From: Paralvinella palmiformis
Taxonomy: Eukaryota > Annelida > Polychaeta > Terebellida > Alvinellidae
NCBI GenBank assembly: GCA_025642065.1
Contig: JAODUP010000015.1
Location: 1,244,001-1,308,000 of the forward strand
Length of the DNA: 64,000 bases
Reading direction: 5' to 3'
How positions within the stretch are numbered: position 1 is the first letter of the stretch; the number at the start of each line of letters is the position of its first letter. The position numbers and the translations under genes are program-made. Below, one piece after another: positions 36,955 through 49,034 of the stretch. The notes beneath the pieces were generated by a model, which was not told the origin of the DNA, did not search any database, and worked only from the letters and a program-made list of their open reading frames with translations.

Positions 36955-38555
36955 ATATGAGATTATTTATTCAGTAAAGCCATTATTTAATTTTGAAATC
37001 ACTGCCTTAAATGATTACATTCTCCCATTTCATGTTGTCCCAGTCATTAAAAGGAATGAAGCATGTGTATTCATAATTTCATTAAAAATAGCAAACATAG
37101 AAATGTGTTCATGTCAGATTAAAGTATATACGTTTTGAATCCCAAGTTAGTGCTGTAAGGCTTTTCATGAATGTTGAATAATTGCAGATAAATAAACATG
37201 TTTTATACTTTATGGTAATTTGTTTTAATGTTTACAGTTTATTTATATTCGCATGCAGTTTACATATTACAAAGTTTTGTTTGTGAATAGAATTATTCCA
37301 ACCTCATAAGCCTGCTGAAGAACTATGTTGAACGATTATGTTTTATATACATAACATGTCACTGATTCCTGTGAGGAGTCAATAACTGTCCATTTAAAAA
37401 ATATAAATAACAGCAAATTACCGTTTATATTGAAATATACCCCACGTAAATAGACTGTCGTTTATACTCTTGTTTTTGAATAATTAGTTAAAGCTGCATT
37501 TTGGTATAAAAATCTAAAACTTTGATCTCCATTTAATTTGTTTTTAATTTAATAGCATTGCTCCAAGCTATGCCTGAAATTCAGATTAGCTAAATATTAA
37601 AATCATGCTCCAATCCTACTATGTCCTTTCTTATTGAGCACCAAATAGCCTTCTTTATTTTCCCTGTTTCTTTTTTCTTACTTACATTTGCCCTCTCTGA
37701 TACGTCATTTAACTTGTTTAATAAGTGCATGGTTGTTAAGGATAATGATATAGCATCATCAGCCACACTGTCCTACAATTTAAAAACAATTATGTAAACA
37801 TTATTGTATACATGTATTGCTAGAAATTGAAAATATCTATATATTCATTCATTGCCAGTAATATTAGTAATCTGGAGTTTGACTTTTTATTACCAGTAAT
37901 TAATACTTTATACCAAAGTAACCCTGAGTTTACTATCCCTTTGAAGTGTTTAATTGTGATATGGAGACTTGCACTGCATTTTAGAAAACATGATATACAT
38001 ATCATTTTTAATAATAGGGTAAATTACACCTTGTGAAATAAAAATCACAAACTTTAATCCATACTAGATAGTTCCAATGAGTGCAGATTAGCCTTCATCA
38101 GTTTACAGCATATTTGTGATAAATACCTGGTGATTAAGTAATGAAATTTAATAAATTAATGCTGAATACATATCTCCAAGGTATATAATATCTGTAAAAG
38201 GTATTTGCACAAATCAGAACCATTTACTGGGTTTCATTACATGTTGTGAGCTTGAAAGAATACTTTGAGAGATTAAAACAACTTGGGATTAATTATATGA
38301 CACAACAGACCTTACGGTCAGGCACTGATAGCTGAGTCAAATTGGGATGATCTAAATTCTTAGATGTGTGCATAAAATAATACCACAAACATTAACCTTT
38401 TACACGTAGAGTATAACCCATATATATCAGCTAAGTTCAAACAACAACTATTCTTATAATAAATCTAGCCAGATTCCCACTTAATAATATAATAAGTAGA
38501 CAATTTACGAGGATTTATAATTTATATGGTCAGAATGCTTTTTATAACTAGCCAT

Positions 38556-38690
38556 GGGCGTGTCCGTGGTCTAGTGGTAATGTGTTGGATCACAGATCAC
38601 TATCACTGTGTTCGAATCTCGGCATGGGCATATCTGTGGGTTGTTTTATCTTTTTGTAACTAGTCATGGGCGAAGAGTGATTTTGTAGTG
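38556..38690 (+). mobile_element. tRNA-derived SINE
   Basis: The head GGGCGTGTCCGTGGTCTAGT carries the A box, and GTTCGAATCTC is a good B box. The sequence matches the head of the SINE at 52795-52976 closely. The 3' end of the tRNA-like part does not pair with GGGCGTG, so it is not a functional tRNA gene. The family tail is missing or highly diverged. Confidence 0.72.
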
Positions 38691-38731
38691 AAAGATTTTG
38701 CCAACATAATTATATATAGAAATGTTTGTTT

Positions 38732-38733
<2 letters not shown>

Positions 38734-38765
<32 letters not shown>
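38734..38765. repeat. (TA)n microsatellite
   Basis: TA dinucleotide run following the SINE at 38556. Confidence 0.95.
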
Positions 38766-39116
38766 TGAATACAGTATGTATATGAGATATGAGATATTGC
38801 TGATCCCATGCAATCATAATTTAAGTAAATTACCAGGTGTATGTGTAGCAGTGTAATTCTAACCCACTTTGACATTATAATTCTTACATTCAGAGACTCG
38901 CCAAGCTGTTTCTCATATGAAATGCGTTACCTCAACGATGGCACACCTTGACTTCGTCGTTTCTTGGACTATCTTTCTAAAAATAATTTAGTTAGATCTA
39001 TAAGTAGAAGGGAAATATTTCCAGGGTGGCACAAGTGATCAATTACTAGTTTACCTCTTATGTATTCTCTGTATAATGGCTCCTACAACAAAGTTTCTGG
39101 AATTATTAGTCCTTAA

Positions 39117-39820
39117 GGGAACAGTTCTCCATCAGAAATTTGAATAAAATGTAGAATGCTCCTAAAAGTAATCAGAATTCTGATAATAATATTCACAAAA
39201 ACAGAAGATATCAAAGCTATAATGAAATATTCCAGGTTAGTGGAGAGTCGCATGTACGACTTCCTGGAGTGTTATATTGTACGGAGTTGAGGAGAAATAT
39301 CAGGTGCTTCGATGTCAAGGAGCACAAGGATCATGTAGCCTCCAGATCGAATCAAGTTATAGATGTTCTGGCTTATCCATCCACCTTAACCGTTCTTAAC
39401 CTGTTCTAACTACTGCCAACTGACGCCACCATTGGTTTATTTACATGTATATGACAGCTATAGGTAGATGTTTCGTATTAAAGAGTACAAAACAATCTTC
39501 AAAAGGAATTTCACTATATAGATTTCTTTAAGCCATTTCAGTAACATTTGAAGTTACTTGGACCAAGTATACTGGAATATTTGTAAATACGTTTTCCCCC
39601 GAAATTATGCTTGGCTGAATTTTGTTTACGTTGTTATAAAAGGATCATACAAACAACTTCTACATAGTGACGTCAGATTTCAGGAGCATACAGCCAGTGT
39701 TTGATTTCAAAATCACCAGCAGTTTCAATAATATGTGGTTGATCTTGTTATATTTTGACATCATTTGTGTGAACATATTTAAATTAGTCCTGCAAATACT
39801 GAATAAAAGTACATCTTTCC
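39117..39820 (+). mobile_element. TTAA MITE family, copy D (long form)
   Basis: It starts after TTAA (39113-39116) with GGGAACAGTTCTCC and ends near 39820 with ...GTACATCTTTCC before TATA, a mutated target. It shares long-form interior blocks with copies C and E, such as CACAAGGATCATGTAGCC and TTCACTATATAGATTTC. Confidence 0.78.
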
Positions 39821-39892
39821 TATAAAAACCGAAACATTAAATATATGTCCAAATTAAGGTGTTCCCTTTTGGTGTCAGTACCTCGGCCATAA

Positions 39893-40165
39893 TTGTAGTA
39901 CTGGTTCCGGTAATAAAGTCACAAGAAATAAGTCACAATATATTTAAGTACAATAAACAATTAAAGTAATAAAATCATAAATATTTTAAATCAGTCTTGT
40001 ACATATGGACAACACTATTTATATATGCTGGCATTACATGTATATGAAAAGAAATCACACTTTATTCAATTGTAAAGACAGTAAGGTAATCAAACAAACA
40101 TACTGAAGCCAGTAATTTCTGTGACTTATTTCTGTGACCTTATAACATGGAACCGTAATACCAAT
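39893..40165. mobile_element. Palindromic MITE-like element
   Basis: The left arm GTACTGGTTCCGGTAATAAA is followed by GTCACAAGAAATAAGTCACA. The right arm is nearly its reverse complement (TGTGACTTATTTCTGTGACC ... GGAACCGTAATAC). The arms are about 45 bases with several mismatches, and the interior is AT-rich. The target duplication is unclear, possibly TA. Confidence 0.68.
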
Positions 40166-40884
40166 TACAAGTTACACCATGTTAACTTCTCCCACGAACA
40201 CACACCAAAAAAATTGCAATATTAATGAAAATAACAAAACAAGTAATGTACGGTATCTGAAATAAAAATAATTGTGTAGTGGAAATTTTATTTAATTACT
40301 TACAATTACTTGAAAGACACTGCACAACTATTGATGGATGAAATTAACACACCATAAATATATTTAAAATAGTGGTATTCTATTTCACAACCTATTGCTC
40401 TAGATCTCTCATGCAGTTTGCTACCTTACTGATCACAAAAGGTTCAACCTAATCAAGAGGAGTAGATACTATTGAATAGTAACTAAGATATCTTATATAC
40501 GACCTATTTATTGTTCACAAGGTACACACCCCTTGATCGATATTTGACTATAAAACGTTAAACCAAGCCACTTAACAAATCACCCAATTGATGATGTTTA
40601 ATGAAAGCTAAACAATTGAACTAAATGCAACGACTTTCCCGTTGTAATACAAGGATTTTATTTAACATGAAAATTTAAGCTACTGTCAATGTTTTACCAA
40701 CTTTATTTAAGAAGAAGAACTGCAATTGCTAATTTGCATATTTGAAATTTTATATATTTTAAGGTGTCCATGCTATTGTACCTTGTTTCTCTGCAAGGTT
40801 TCATATGATAGATCCCGTTAATATACCTCATATATGGAGTACAAGGGTTCTCGTCGACTTCGTTTCATAGTTCGTACATAATTT

Positions 40885-40945
40885 ATAGGATGGATGGATG
40901 TTGATTAACGACACATCTGCACAATTTAGGCCATTCAGTGTCCTA
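40885..40945 (+). repeat. Fragment resembling a dispersed repeat tail
   Basis: GGATGGATGGATGTTGATTA, then ACGACACATCTGCACAATTT. It looks like the degraded end of a dispersed retroelement. The similarity to mollusc repeats is from recollection and is weak evidence. Confidence 0.3.
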
Positions 40946-42804
40946 GAAGCATAATTTATAAGCAGTGAACCTAATATCTGCTTGGCAGCCTATGTCTGGC
41001 CTTTCTCTACCTATGATCCACACCCCTCAAAGAATGTGAACTGATTATGGGTCAAACATCATCAAGTCAAATATTTAATAGCCAGCTGAAGATATATCTG
41101 TTCATGGAATATTACGAATACCTATTATTAATATTACTATTATATAATTATTATTATAACTATGATCATCATCGGCGTCGTCGTCATTATCATTATTAGT
41201 ATGGATCTATTAATTAGTAGAGTATAATTTTTAAGCCATGAATTAATTAAATTGCGTTTTGTTTGCGTCTTTAGAGTTCTGGATTTCCCTTTTTCCCTTT
41301 AACAAAGCCATGTACTACATTTGCAAAACCACTAAAACCACTATTATCTTCTTCACCATAGCAGACATAGCTGTGATGCAGTACGCCATTTGAGGCTGCT
41401 ACATATACATACATATGAGTGCAATACGCTATGACGTAATCAGTTTTTGTTATACTGTTTGTTCGGGACATTATTATTATCTGTAATTCTTACTAAAACC
41501 AATAAATAACAACCATAATTTACTAACTCTAGACAGATTTACGTGTCTTTTATTCATCAGTAATCTGAGGACGTCTACAGGATCTGATCCGGATTAAGCG
41601 CTATTCTATTCGGGCCTTTGATCTTAGAAAACGGATAAATAGGCATGTTTCATTCATTCCGGAGATCCAGAATGTTAGTTGCGTCATTCACTACAGCTGT
41701 ATAGTCGCGGCATAATGATAATTATTCGGAGGTATCTAGTAAATACAACAACACACAATAAACAGGCAGCGAAAATAGCCATATCTACGTGAACATTAGC
41801 GTCGGAGATTTGTTCATCCATGCAGACAACTTATTAACCACAATTCTCTACTTCTTAGACACCGTAGATTGATCTATCGGTAACAAATAAACGGTTCTAA
41901 ACAGACTTTTTTTGTGTTTAGACACACAAAGAAGAATTAAAAGATGATTTATTCAATCAAATTCAGAGTTTTCATAATTCATTTAAAGTTAACATGAACT
42001 GTTGATTTACAGTGTTGTATGCCAGCAAAACATATCACAATCAGATCCAGATATCGCACAGCGCTATTCGTTTTGCAGTGTCCCTGACTATTTTTGTATG
42101 ATCATTCATCTGGATCCGGGAAAAACATGCGCGTTGAATTACTGTTAGAATACCAGACAAATTGGTTTCTATTGAAGTAACGAACTTGCTAGCGTAAAAA
42201 TATATACATATAAAATAAGTCAGAAATAAATACAAACCATGACCTGCAATGCTGTTTGACAAATGTAGCAAGAGAAATCACCCCCTCCTCGGCTCTTAAC
42301 AACGTGAAACCATATATGATACACTATGTGTTGTTTTGTGTAAATAATAATGCACTCTTGTACTTTTAATTTGTGAGAGAATACACACGTCTTTATAGTG
42401 TGTAATTTCCTATTTACATTATAATGATTAGCACGCAGTTCCTCGTGCAACCAATGAATCCTGCTGGATCCGAATTACAAAGCTGAATGTTACTCCGTTA
42501 CGTATTCATGCTATCTGTCAACGTCTAACTGCAAGAGCCACTGACATTAATGCTTCTACATCCGTAGACGAAACTGATACTCTGGGACATGCTTTAACAA
42601 CTTGGCCAAAATCAACGAAAACCTTATCAATACTGTTACCTTATCTAGTTGCTTATTATCAACAAGAAACGCTTATCATCTACTGAATAGCACAATGCTT
42701 ATAAGGTTCAACGTTTATATGCAATACTCGGTGAAGCGTAGCTCGATAATTGGAGAAATGCCGCCGTAAACTGTAGGTAAATGACCGTATAAAGAAAGCA
42801 CCAC

Positions 42805-44697
42805 TCAGATATGGTCATTCCTTCGGAAGCTGCTGCCTAGACCGTGCCACGATCGACGAAAACTTCCCCGGCCAGACCAGGATCGCCGGAGTGGACGATT
42901 TCTGTCGAAGTCAGCATCCCTGCCATCCAGAAGATTGACCGTCGACGAGACCTTTGGCGTACCGGAGAGGGTCTGTTTCTGATGGTTTGGAGTCGGGTTG
43001 GGGATTGGATTCTCTGGATTGATGATTAATTCGCCTTCCTCGTTGTCGGCCGTGCCGGGCGTATCCGATGAAACGGTTATCTGGAGTTCGCCGTGATCCT
43101 TGGCGGCCTTCCGCAGGCCCATGATGCCCTCCTCGGGGATGTTGTTTAAGGCCAGGTTGACGTAGCGCAGAGACTTAGTCTTCCACACATGTGACGACAG
43201 CTTCGAGGCGCCCTTCTCCCCAATACGGTTCTCGGATAGCATCAGCTGTGTCACCTGCTTTAGTCTTTCCATATTCAGAGAAATCACTTCGGCACCTTCA
43301 TCGCCAATCTGATTCCGTCTCAGGTCCAAGCTTCGGAGATACGGGACGCTGGGAAGCGCCTCGCCGATCAGCTTTGCGCCCTTGTCGGTGATGTTGTTCT
43401 CGCTAAGATCGAGCCATTCCAACGTCGGTATATACTTAAAGCAGCGTACCATACGGCGTACGCCCGCGTCGCCAACTTTATTCTCGGATAGGCGCAGATA
43501 ACGCAAGGGCATGCACATGAAGAACTCCCCAAGCAATGCCACTCCAGGGTTGCCCAACTCGCAGCGGCCCAGGTCTAGGTGAGTGAGCAAGGTGGCCTTA
43601 ACCAAAAATCGCAGTAAGCCCTTCATTCCCTGCGATCCGAGCGGGTTTCGGCTGAGATTAAGCACTTGAAGATTATTATCTGATACATCGTTGACCGGAT
43701 CGGCGAGCATGCCGATGTTCTTCGGGCCAAGACCGAACTGTGACATATGCACGCCGTAGACATTGCCACTAGATCTAACCAGATAGCCGACGGCACTGAC
43801 TGCATACGGTAGGCGGGGTGGAGCCAAATATTCGTCCGAATATCGAATCGTTTGATTGAGCGTGAAGTCTTCTAACAGATCGGCCATAGTCCCTGCATTC
43901 TGGGATTCATATACCGCCTCAACGCACATATTAGTTATTTCAAAGGGAGACATTGTGGCCAAAAGCTTTGCCACTTCGACGAGCTCCTTTAAAACGGCCT
44001 GAAAAATATCCTTCGTTTGTTGGCTGCCTGCCATCACGCCAAACGTCATTCGCCATATGTCGCCAGTCGCTGGCAGCTTTCGCATGCTATCCCTCATGGT
44101 AGACGAAATTAGGTGGAATCCCTCTCTTCCCGCTTTGACTTTACGCTGGCACTCATTCGCGAGAAACAATGCGACTAGATAATCGCGAATGCACAGCTCA
44201 TGAAAGACATAACAGATTCCCTTCAAGGGATCGTCTTCGCGCTCCAAGATGCCGAATGTTCTGAACTCCAGATCCAGCTTTGGAGACTTCTCCTTCTCGG
44301 TCTGCTTCTTTTTCTTGTCGTCGTTGTCCGGTTCTTCCATGGCAGGAAGGATCTTCATTATCATGTTCTCCGTAAGTTTCAGTTCCCTGATGGCGTTAAT
44401 GTAGGCAAGTTTGGCAAGGTTATTCTGAATGTCGCTGATGTTGAACCGGAAGTGTCGCTTGCCGTAACGTCCTCGGTTCTTACTGAGGTAGCGGACGACG
44501 GAAAAGCTGAGATAATCAGAGAAGAAGTCGGTCATCGTATAAGGGATCGTATTGTGCGAACCATGGGCCAGTTCATAGTCGATGAATTCCTGCAGTGAAG
44601 TGGCATCATATGAGCCAGGTTCCTCTCCCCGGGAGAACAGTATGGAAACCACGGGATGGTGACCTGCTAGGTCGGCCACGGACATTGTCGGACTCAT
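42805..44697 (-). CDS. NLR-like leucine-rich-repeat protein without NACHT domain
   Basis: This 630-residue frame is contained in one exon. The exon starts at 44709 after a splice acceptor (TTTTCCAG), and an in-frame TGA precedes the ATG by six bases, so translation starts at 44697 or later. Residues about 30-330 resemble the winged-helix and second helical regions of NACHT-LRR receptors (DLEFRTFGILER, then VFHELCIRDYLVALFLANE). Residues about 345-540 hold roughly seven ribonuclease-inhibitor-type LRRs of the form LxxLDLSxNxIxDxGAxxLxxxL. The tail is Ser/Arg-rich with a repeated RRSW motif (RRSWSGRG, RRSWHGLG). A Lys/Glu-rich insert is near residues 120-140. No Walker A or B motif is present, so it cannot be an ATP-driven NLR by itself. 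The exon is clearly more GC-rich than its surroundings. Function is unknown; innate immunity or scaffolding is inferred from fold only. Confidence 0.88.
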   Translation of the reverse strand: MSPTMSVADLAGHHPVVSILFSRGEEPGSYDATSLQEFIDYELAHGSHNTIPYTMTDFFSDYLSFSVVRYLSKNRGRYGKRHFRFNISDIQNNLAKLAYINAIRELKLTENMIMKILPAMEEPDNDDKKKKQTEKEKSPKLDLEFRTFGILEREDDPLKGICYVFHELCIRDYLVALFLANECQRKVKAGREGFHLISSTMRDSMRKLPATGDIWRMTFGVMAGSQQTKDIFQAVLKELVEVAKLLATMSPFEITNMCVEAVYESQNAGTMADLLEDFTLNQTIRYSDEYLAPPRLPYAVSAVGYLVRSSGNVYGVHMSQFGLGPKNIGMLADPVNDVSDNNLQVLNLSRNPLGSQGMKGLLRFLVKATLLTHLDLGRCELGNPGVALLGEFFMCMPLRYLRLSENKVGDAGVRRMVRCFKYIPTLEWLDLSENNITDKGAKLIGEALPSVPYLRSLDLRRNQIGDEGAEVISLNMERLKQVTQLMLSENRIGEKGASKLSSHVWKTKSLRYVNLALNNIPEEGIMGLRKAAKDHGELQITVSSDTPGTADNEEGELIINPENPIPNPTPNHQKQTLSGTPKVSSTVNLLDGRDADFDRNRPLRRSWSGRGSFRRSWHGLGSSFRRNDHI

Positions 44698-44810
44698 TCC
44701 GGATCAATCCTGGAAAATATAATGACATATAGCGAAATTAACAGACCAATTTATAAAAAAAAACTATCATCAATACTAGCCTGTTAAAATGAAGCATACA
44801 TCATCCTGAA

Positions 44811-44816
<6 letters not shown>

Positions 44817-44866
<50 letters not shown>
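44817..44866. repeat. (TA)n(TG)n microsatellite
   Basis: A TA run followed by a TG run, about 100 bases upstream of the LRR coding exon. Confidence 0.97.
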
Positions 44867-45494
44867 CAAACAAAATGCACGATATAACAGACGTGATATT
44901 TTCCAATATGCAGTGATCAAAATTAAATGAATGTCGGCTTATAAAAAGAGTACAGCTGGTTTCCTTACAGACAAATACAATTAGGACACATATTAATCCA
45001 GGCTGAGAATTTGTAATCTGTTAGATAATTCAATAAACTATTCAATAGAAGTTTAAACAAATGTCTTGGCAATAAATCAAATAGCTGTTTTTGGTCGTTT
45101 CAGTTCAAAAGAAAGGGTTATTTATAAAGCGACGTCTTAAGTAAATGCTCACTGACTACATATTGTTTCATTTAGTGCAATTCATTTAGATGCTAATTTC
45201 CCATAATGTAAATAGGACGTTTTATTGGTGTAGGTTCAGCAAATATAGGCCCTCTAAATGTTAAAACACCACCGTGCTCGTTTTTTTCAGTTAGAACGTA
45301 GAACACCACAATGTATAAAAAGATGTTGGATAAAAAAATCCCCGATCAGTTGCTAGGAAGAGAATAATTAGATTACGTCGATAATGAAAAAGACCATACA
45401 ATATTAGCTTATATAGATCATCGTAGACTTCAGCTCTTTGTTGGAAAGGGTCTTTTGTGATTTGACATAGTCTACGTGGAATGAAAAATATTTA

Positions 45495-45496
<2 letters not shown>

Positions 45497-45550
<54 letters not shown>
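45497..45550. repeat. (TG)n microsatellite
   Basis: A pure TG run of about 54 bases. Confidence 0.97.
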
Positions 45551-45551
<1 letters not shown>

Positions 45552-45554
45552 AGC

Positions 45555-45678
45555 CGTGTGGAATAAGGCCCTGGCGCAGATAATCTCGAGGTGTGAATTT
45601 AAACTCTGGCCGATTCGTCAGGAGACTGATCCAGAGTGGCGACTTTTCATTCTGAGACATGTGTAATGCCTCACCAGT

Positions 45679-45690
<12 letters not shown>
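45555..45690 (+). mobile_element. Weak SINE-like sequence between two (TG)n tracts
   Basis: GGCCCTGGCGCAGATAATCT and GGTGTGAATTTAAACTCTGG give loose A- and B-box resemblance, and the stretch lies exactly between the TG tracts at 45497 and 45681. Assignment is tentative. Confidence 0.3.
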
Positions 45691-45709
<19 letters not shown>

Positions 45710-45710
45710 T
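45681..45710. repeat. (TG)n microsatellite
   Basis: A pure TG run of 30 bases. Confidence 0.96.
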
Positions 45711-46928
45711 CAGTGGCGTAATATCTTAGTTCTTTGAGATTATCGATTACATAACTAATGATGGGCTAATTGTGCTTTCATCAATCTTTTATCTTGTTTT
45801 GTTAGCTGAAGACCGTAAAAAGTATCTGGAACCAGCAAGACGTAAGACATATAATACCGAGACATTTATTATCCTGCTCTACTTACTTTTTATAAACATG
45901 TATTATATACTACTCCCACAAATGAACAGCTGAACTATTTTAGCCAGGCGTTCTACATTTGTTATCTGCCGGAACGATAGCAGAACAATATGAAGAACGT
46001 AAACAATGATAACTGCAAATAATAAGTAGAGATGTTAAGAAACTGACATCTTGCTGCGGGCCTGGTATACACTGGCCCAGATAGTACTACATTAAAAAAT
46101 TGTTATCGCCCTTCTAGAAGCTGTTATTATACCAATTCCGATAAAATGTAACGGCTGAAGAATGTTCAGAAAGAGATATCAAGTTTTATGCTATATTAGG
46201 TACCCGTATTTAAAACAGAAATAGACTATGAACAGAATGTTTTTATTCCCAGTTGATGACCTATATAATTATACTGCTAAGAAGAACAAAAACAGTTATA
46301 TCTTGCGCACATAATCTTAGCAGATATAATACTACTGGGAAAAGATAGAGAAATTCTGGATAACGTAAAGGCACACTTGGTATTTAAATGAATTTAAAAC
46401 ACCTCGACATGCTTACTGTCTAGCATATCAAACATACTCCACCAACATTTTCCAATACGGAGGCATTTTATGCTCCCTCCCTGAGATCCCTGTCGGGTCG
46501 CACAAACAAGTAGGGAGAAACTACGGTGAGGATGAACGAACAGTTATGTACGCCCACCACTCACTCAGAAGAGCCAATTATGTCAGCGATGGTGTCTAGG
46601 CAAATATCCGGTAATAGCGCGTTCCTTGTCCGAAATGGCTGGCTACGACGTGGTACGCTAAACAGGACGCACATTCAGTACCATACATTAACCAATGGCA
46701 TTCAGCATGATTTCAGTAGCTAGATATTACTTGGGTAAATGCTATCAGACCAGACACAGTTAAATATTCCGCCTCTGTGTTACCGAATTGGAGAAAAACG
46801 AACCATCAAGAAACTCTGGTAAGAAAACAACATCTGGTCATCTTACGCAATGCATATAGTATTTATTATCTGGCCCTAGTGTTCACATTATCTTATTGGG
46901 GCCACCAGACTTCAGCTAGAGTACTTTC

Positions 46929-46930
<2 letters not shown>

Positions 46931-46965
<35 letters not shown>
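46931..46965. repeat. (ATT)n microsatellite
   Basis: A trinucleotide run of about 35 bases. Confidence 0.96.
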
Positions 46966-46966
<1 letters not shown>

Positions 46967-47689
46967 TATCTCATATTCCCCATTCTAACTGCACGCAATA
47001 ATGTAGTATATACATGGCTATCTGTTGTATGTGTATATCTAAGATTTGACTAAGATATGAAAACAGCGAATCATGTAACGGCAGTAGAAGTAATAACACT
47101 GCACCAACTACTACAGTAATAGTAGTACCACTTTTTGTTGCTGTTATTTTTGTAGATGGAACAGTAGCAACAACAACAACAGTAGCAGTAGTTCTTATTG
47201 TGGCTGTTTTTTTGTAGGCATAACAAATTCAGTAGCAGCAGGAGAAATTTAGCACAACAGTGTTAGTTGTATCAAAAGAAATAATAACAGTAGCGGTAGC
47301 ATAGATTTGTGTGCATTATGCGGATAGGGCTACTGATTAAAACATGTTTCATCCTCGTCCATGGATCTTGAATGAGGGGGGACGTATTCCCCGACAATCC
47401 AGGCGCACTGGAGAAGTAGCACCTCCCAAAATTTCAAGATAGAGATAGTGGCATTCATAACCTTCAAAGCAAACTCGATACTTAAATCTTTATATGGTTT
47501 TTGAAGAAATAAAATCAGTCTCATTCGTTAATCAATTTAATCTTTGATCAAGGTGGTTTTAACTTATATTCAAAGATCGTTATCATCAACAAGATTTGCA
47601 TTAGTTCTTCGATTCTGTGTAAATAATTTCCTCATTTAATTGATTTAATTCTAGTTATCAAAAAATTAAGTTTAACAGACAAGACACCA

Positions 47690-48480
47690 GCATCAGTAGC
47701 CTGACCTTGTCTGTATCCGCGGGCGCTTAGATTTCACCAGTTTGGGCCAAGTAAGTCGTAAACAAGGCCCCGCGCCAATAAAAACATAACATCGGCGGAC
47801 AGAGTGATGAGAGCTTTTAGCAGAACTCAACAGCGGACTAGCCCCTAACTGTTATAAAAAGTTTACACTCTAATCCATAGGCGTACCACTGTCGATCAAA
47901 AGATGGCCTAGATGGCGGCGGCCTCACCGCCTTAAAACACCATCTTATCGGTCTTAGTGATAGTAGATTTAACAAATTTCTAGTCGTGCTCGACGCAACT
48001 GCATTGCGCACGTACCGAATTCAGTATCTTGTTTGTACGAAGGCGTACAATCTGACGTCGCGATCTACTTTAACGTTAAAGACTCGGTACTATAATTCCA
48101 CGGCGTCAGCGGTAGCGCTCAACCTAAACACAACCTCGATAATATTCGATGCTATAATTAGTATCTCTATCAGATGGTACGATCAATCGATTACGATCGA
48201 GTGCTGATATATACAAATGATAACCGTATGATAAAGTTCCTTCCAAATGACTGGTCGTTATGCGTTGATGCCATTTTTACAAAGTTATGCATTAAAAAAG
48301 GAAATATTTCTACTAACCTATCAGAATTAACCCTGTTTATGTCAACCAATTTCGCGTCGTGCACAGGCGAGCAAGTATATATTAAATACTCCAGTTCCAG
48401 CTGTTACGCAAATAGCATTGCAGCTCACAACAAGTAACTATCGATATTTGTACCAAGCCGCTAGTTTTCACTGGCATACA
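47690..48480. other. CpG-rich noncoding segment
   Basis: CpG dinucleotides are visibly dense here (CCGCGGGCGC, CCCCGCGCC, GATGGCGGCGGCC, CGATTACGATCGAG) compared with the AT-rich flanks. No recognisable protein is encoded on either strand. It could be an unmethylated regulatory segment in the LRR gene's first intron or an old repeat. Confidence 0.4.
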
Positions 48481-48571
48481 ATATTTGCGATTTACTGCGG
48501 GCACCCGATTTGAAATCGCATTTAAATATCACATTTAATCCTTAACATATTCTGTTAACATTGGTTACTAA

Positions 48572-48624
48572 ACATTTTTAAACACACACACACACAGGTG
48601 AAAAAAGAATGTGTGTGTTTAAAA

Positions 48625-48695
<71 letters not shown>
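48572..48695. repeat. (CA)n/(GT)n tract with 18-bp hairpin
   Basis: 48572-48589 (ACATTTTTAAACACACAC) is the exact reverse complement of 48611-48628, and a 70-base GT run follows to 48695. It lies just downstream, in minus orientation, of the candidate LRR first exon. Confidence 0.93.
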
Positions 48696-48699
<4 letters not shown>

Positions 48700-48768
48700 C
48701 GTCGCAAGAGAATATTAAAACTGCTGTTAGTTTAGAAACATAAATGCAAAAACCTCAAATCTGCTTAC

Positions 48769-49015
48769 CGTGTGAATCGGTCCCCGAATAATATTGTAAC
48801 TTCCAGGGAGAGACAGCCTAGGTGGCAATGCTAGCCTCACTTCGGCGAACAGCAAAATATTGGACACATCTAGCAACAGAGAACAGCGCCTATAGTTTGA
48901 ACCTAGAAGATCCAGAACAACAAGCGAACACCAAGCTCAGTAGAGAGCACCGGGTTCTTGGAGCAGAGCCATAAAGCACGGACAGAAACGCACAATTCGG
49001 CACAGGGCGTCCATC
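48769..49015 (-). other. Candidate 5'UTR exon of the LRR gene
   Basis: On the minus strand the segment ends with CACACG followed by a strong donor GTAAGC (48768-48763). It would splice to the acceptor before 44709. It is richer in GC and CpG than the flanks and lies downstream of a CRE-containing region. The start near 49015 is a guess. Confidence 0.5.
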
Positions 49016-49034
49016 CAGATGAAGAACATCCCAG

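Larger units (their letters stand above)
36760..42800. other. Intergenic region between convergent INO80E and the LRR gene
   Basis: No gene was supported. It contains (TA)n(CA)n at 36889-36954, a SINE at 38556-38690, a (TA)n tract at 38734-38765, TTAA MITE copy D (39117-39820) and a palindromic element (39893-40165). A fragment at 40885-40945 resembles repeat tails I associate with molluscs. The rest is AT-rich. Confidence 0.65.
44710..48762 (-). other. Probable 5'UTR intron of the LRR gene
   Basis: About 4 kb without a supported coding frame. It contains five microsatellite tracts, a weak SINE-like stretch (45555-45690), a degenerate CAA/CAG/TAG-repeat patch near 47100-47290 and a CpG-rich segment at 47690-48480. 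Confidence 0.5.

Noticed and set aside
38556..38632. Possible tRNA gene with A and B boxes
   Set aside because: The ends cannot form an acceptor stem, and the same sequence heads a dispersed SINE elsewhere in the window.
42435..42690. An 84-codon plus-strand stretch without stops and without ATG
   Set aside because: It reads plausibly as protein but matches nothing I know, has no start, and lies just downstream of the LRR gene; insufficient support.
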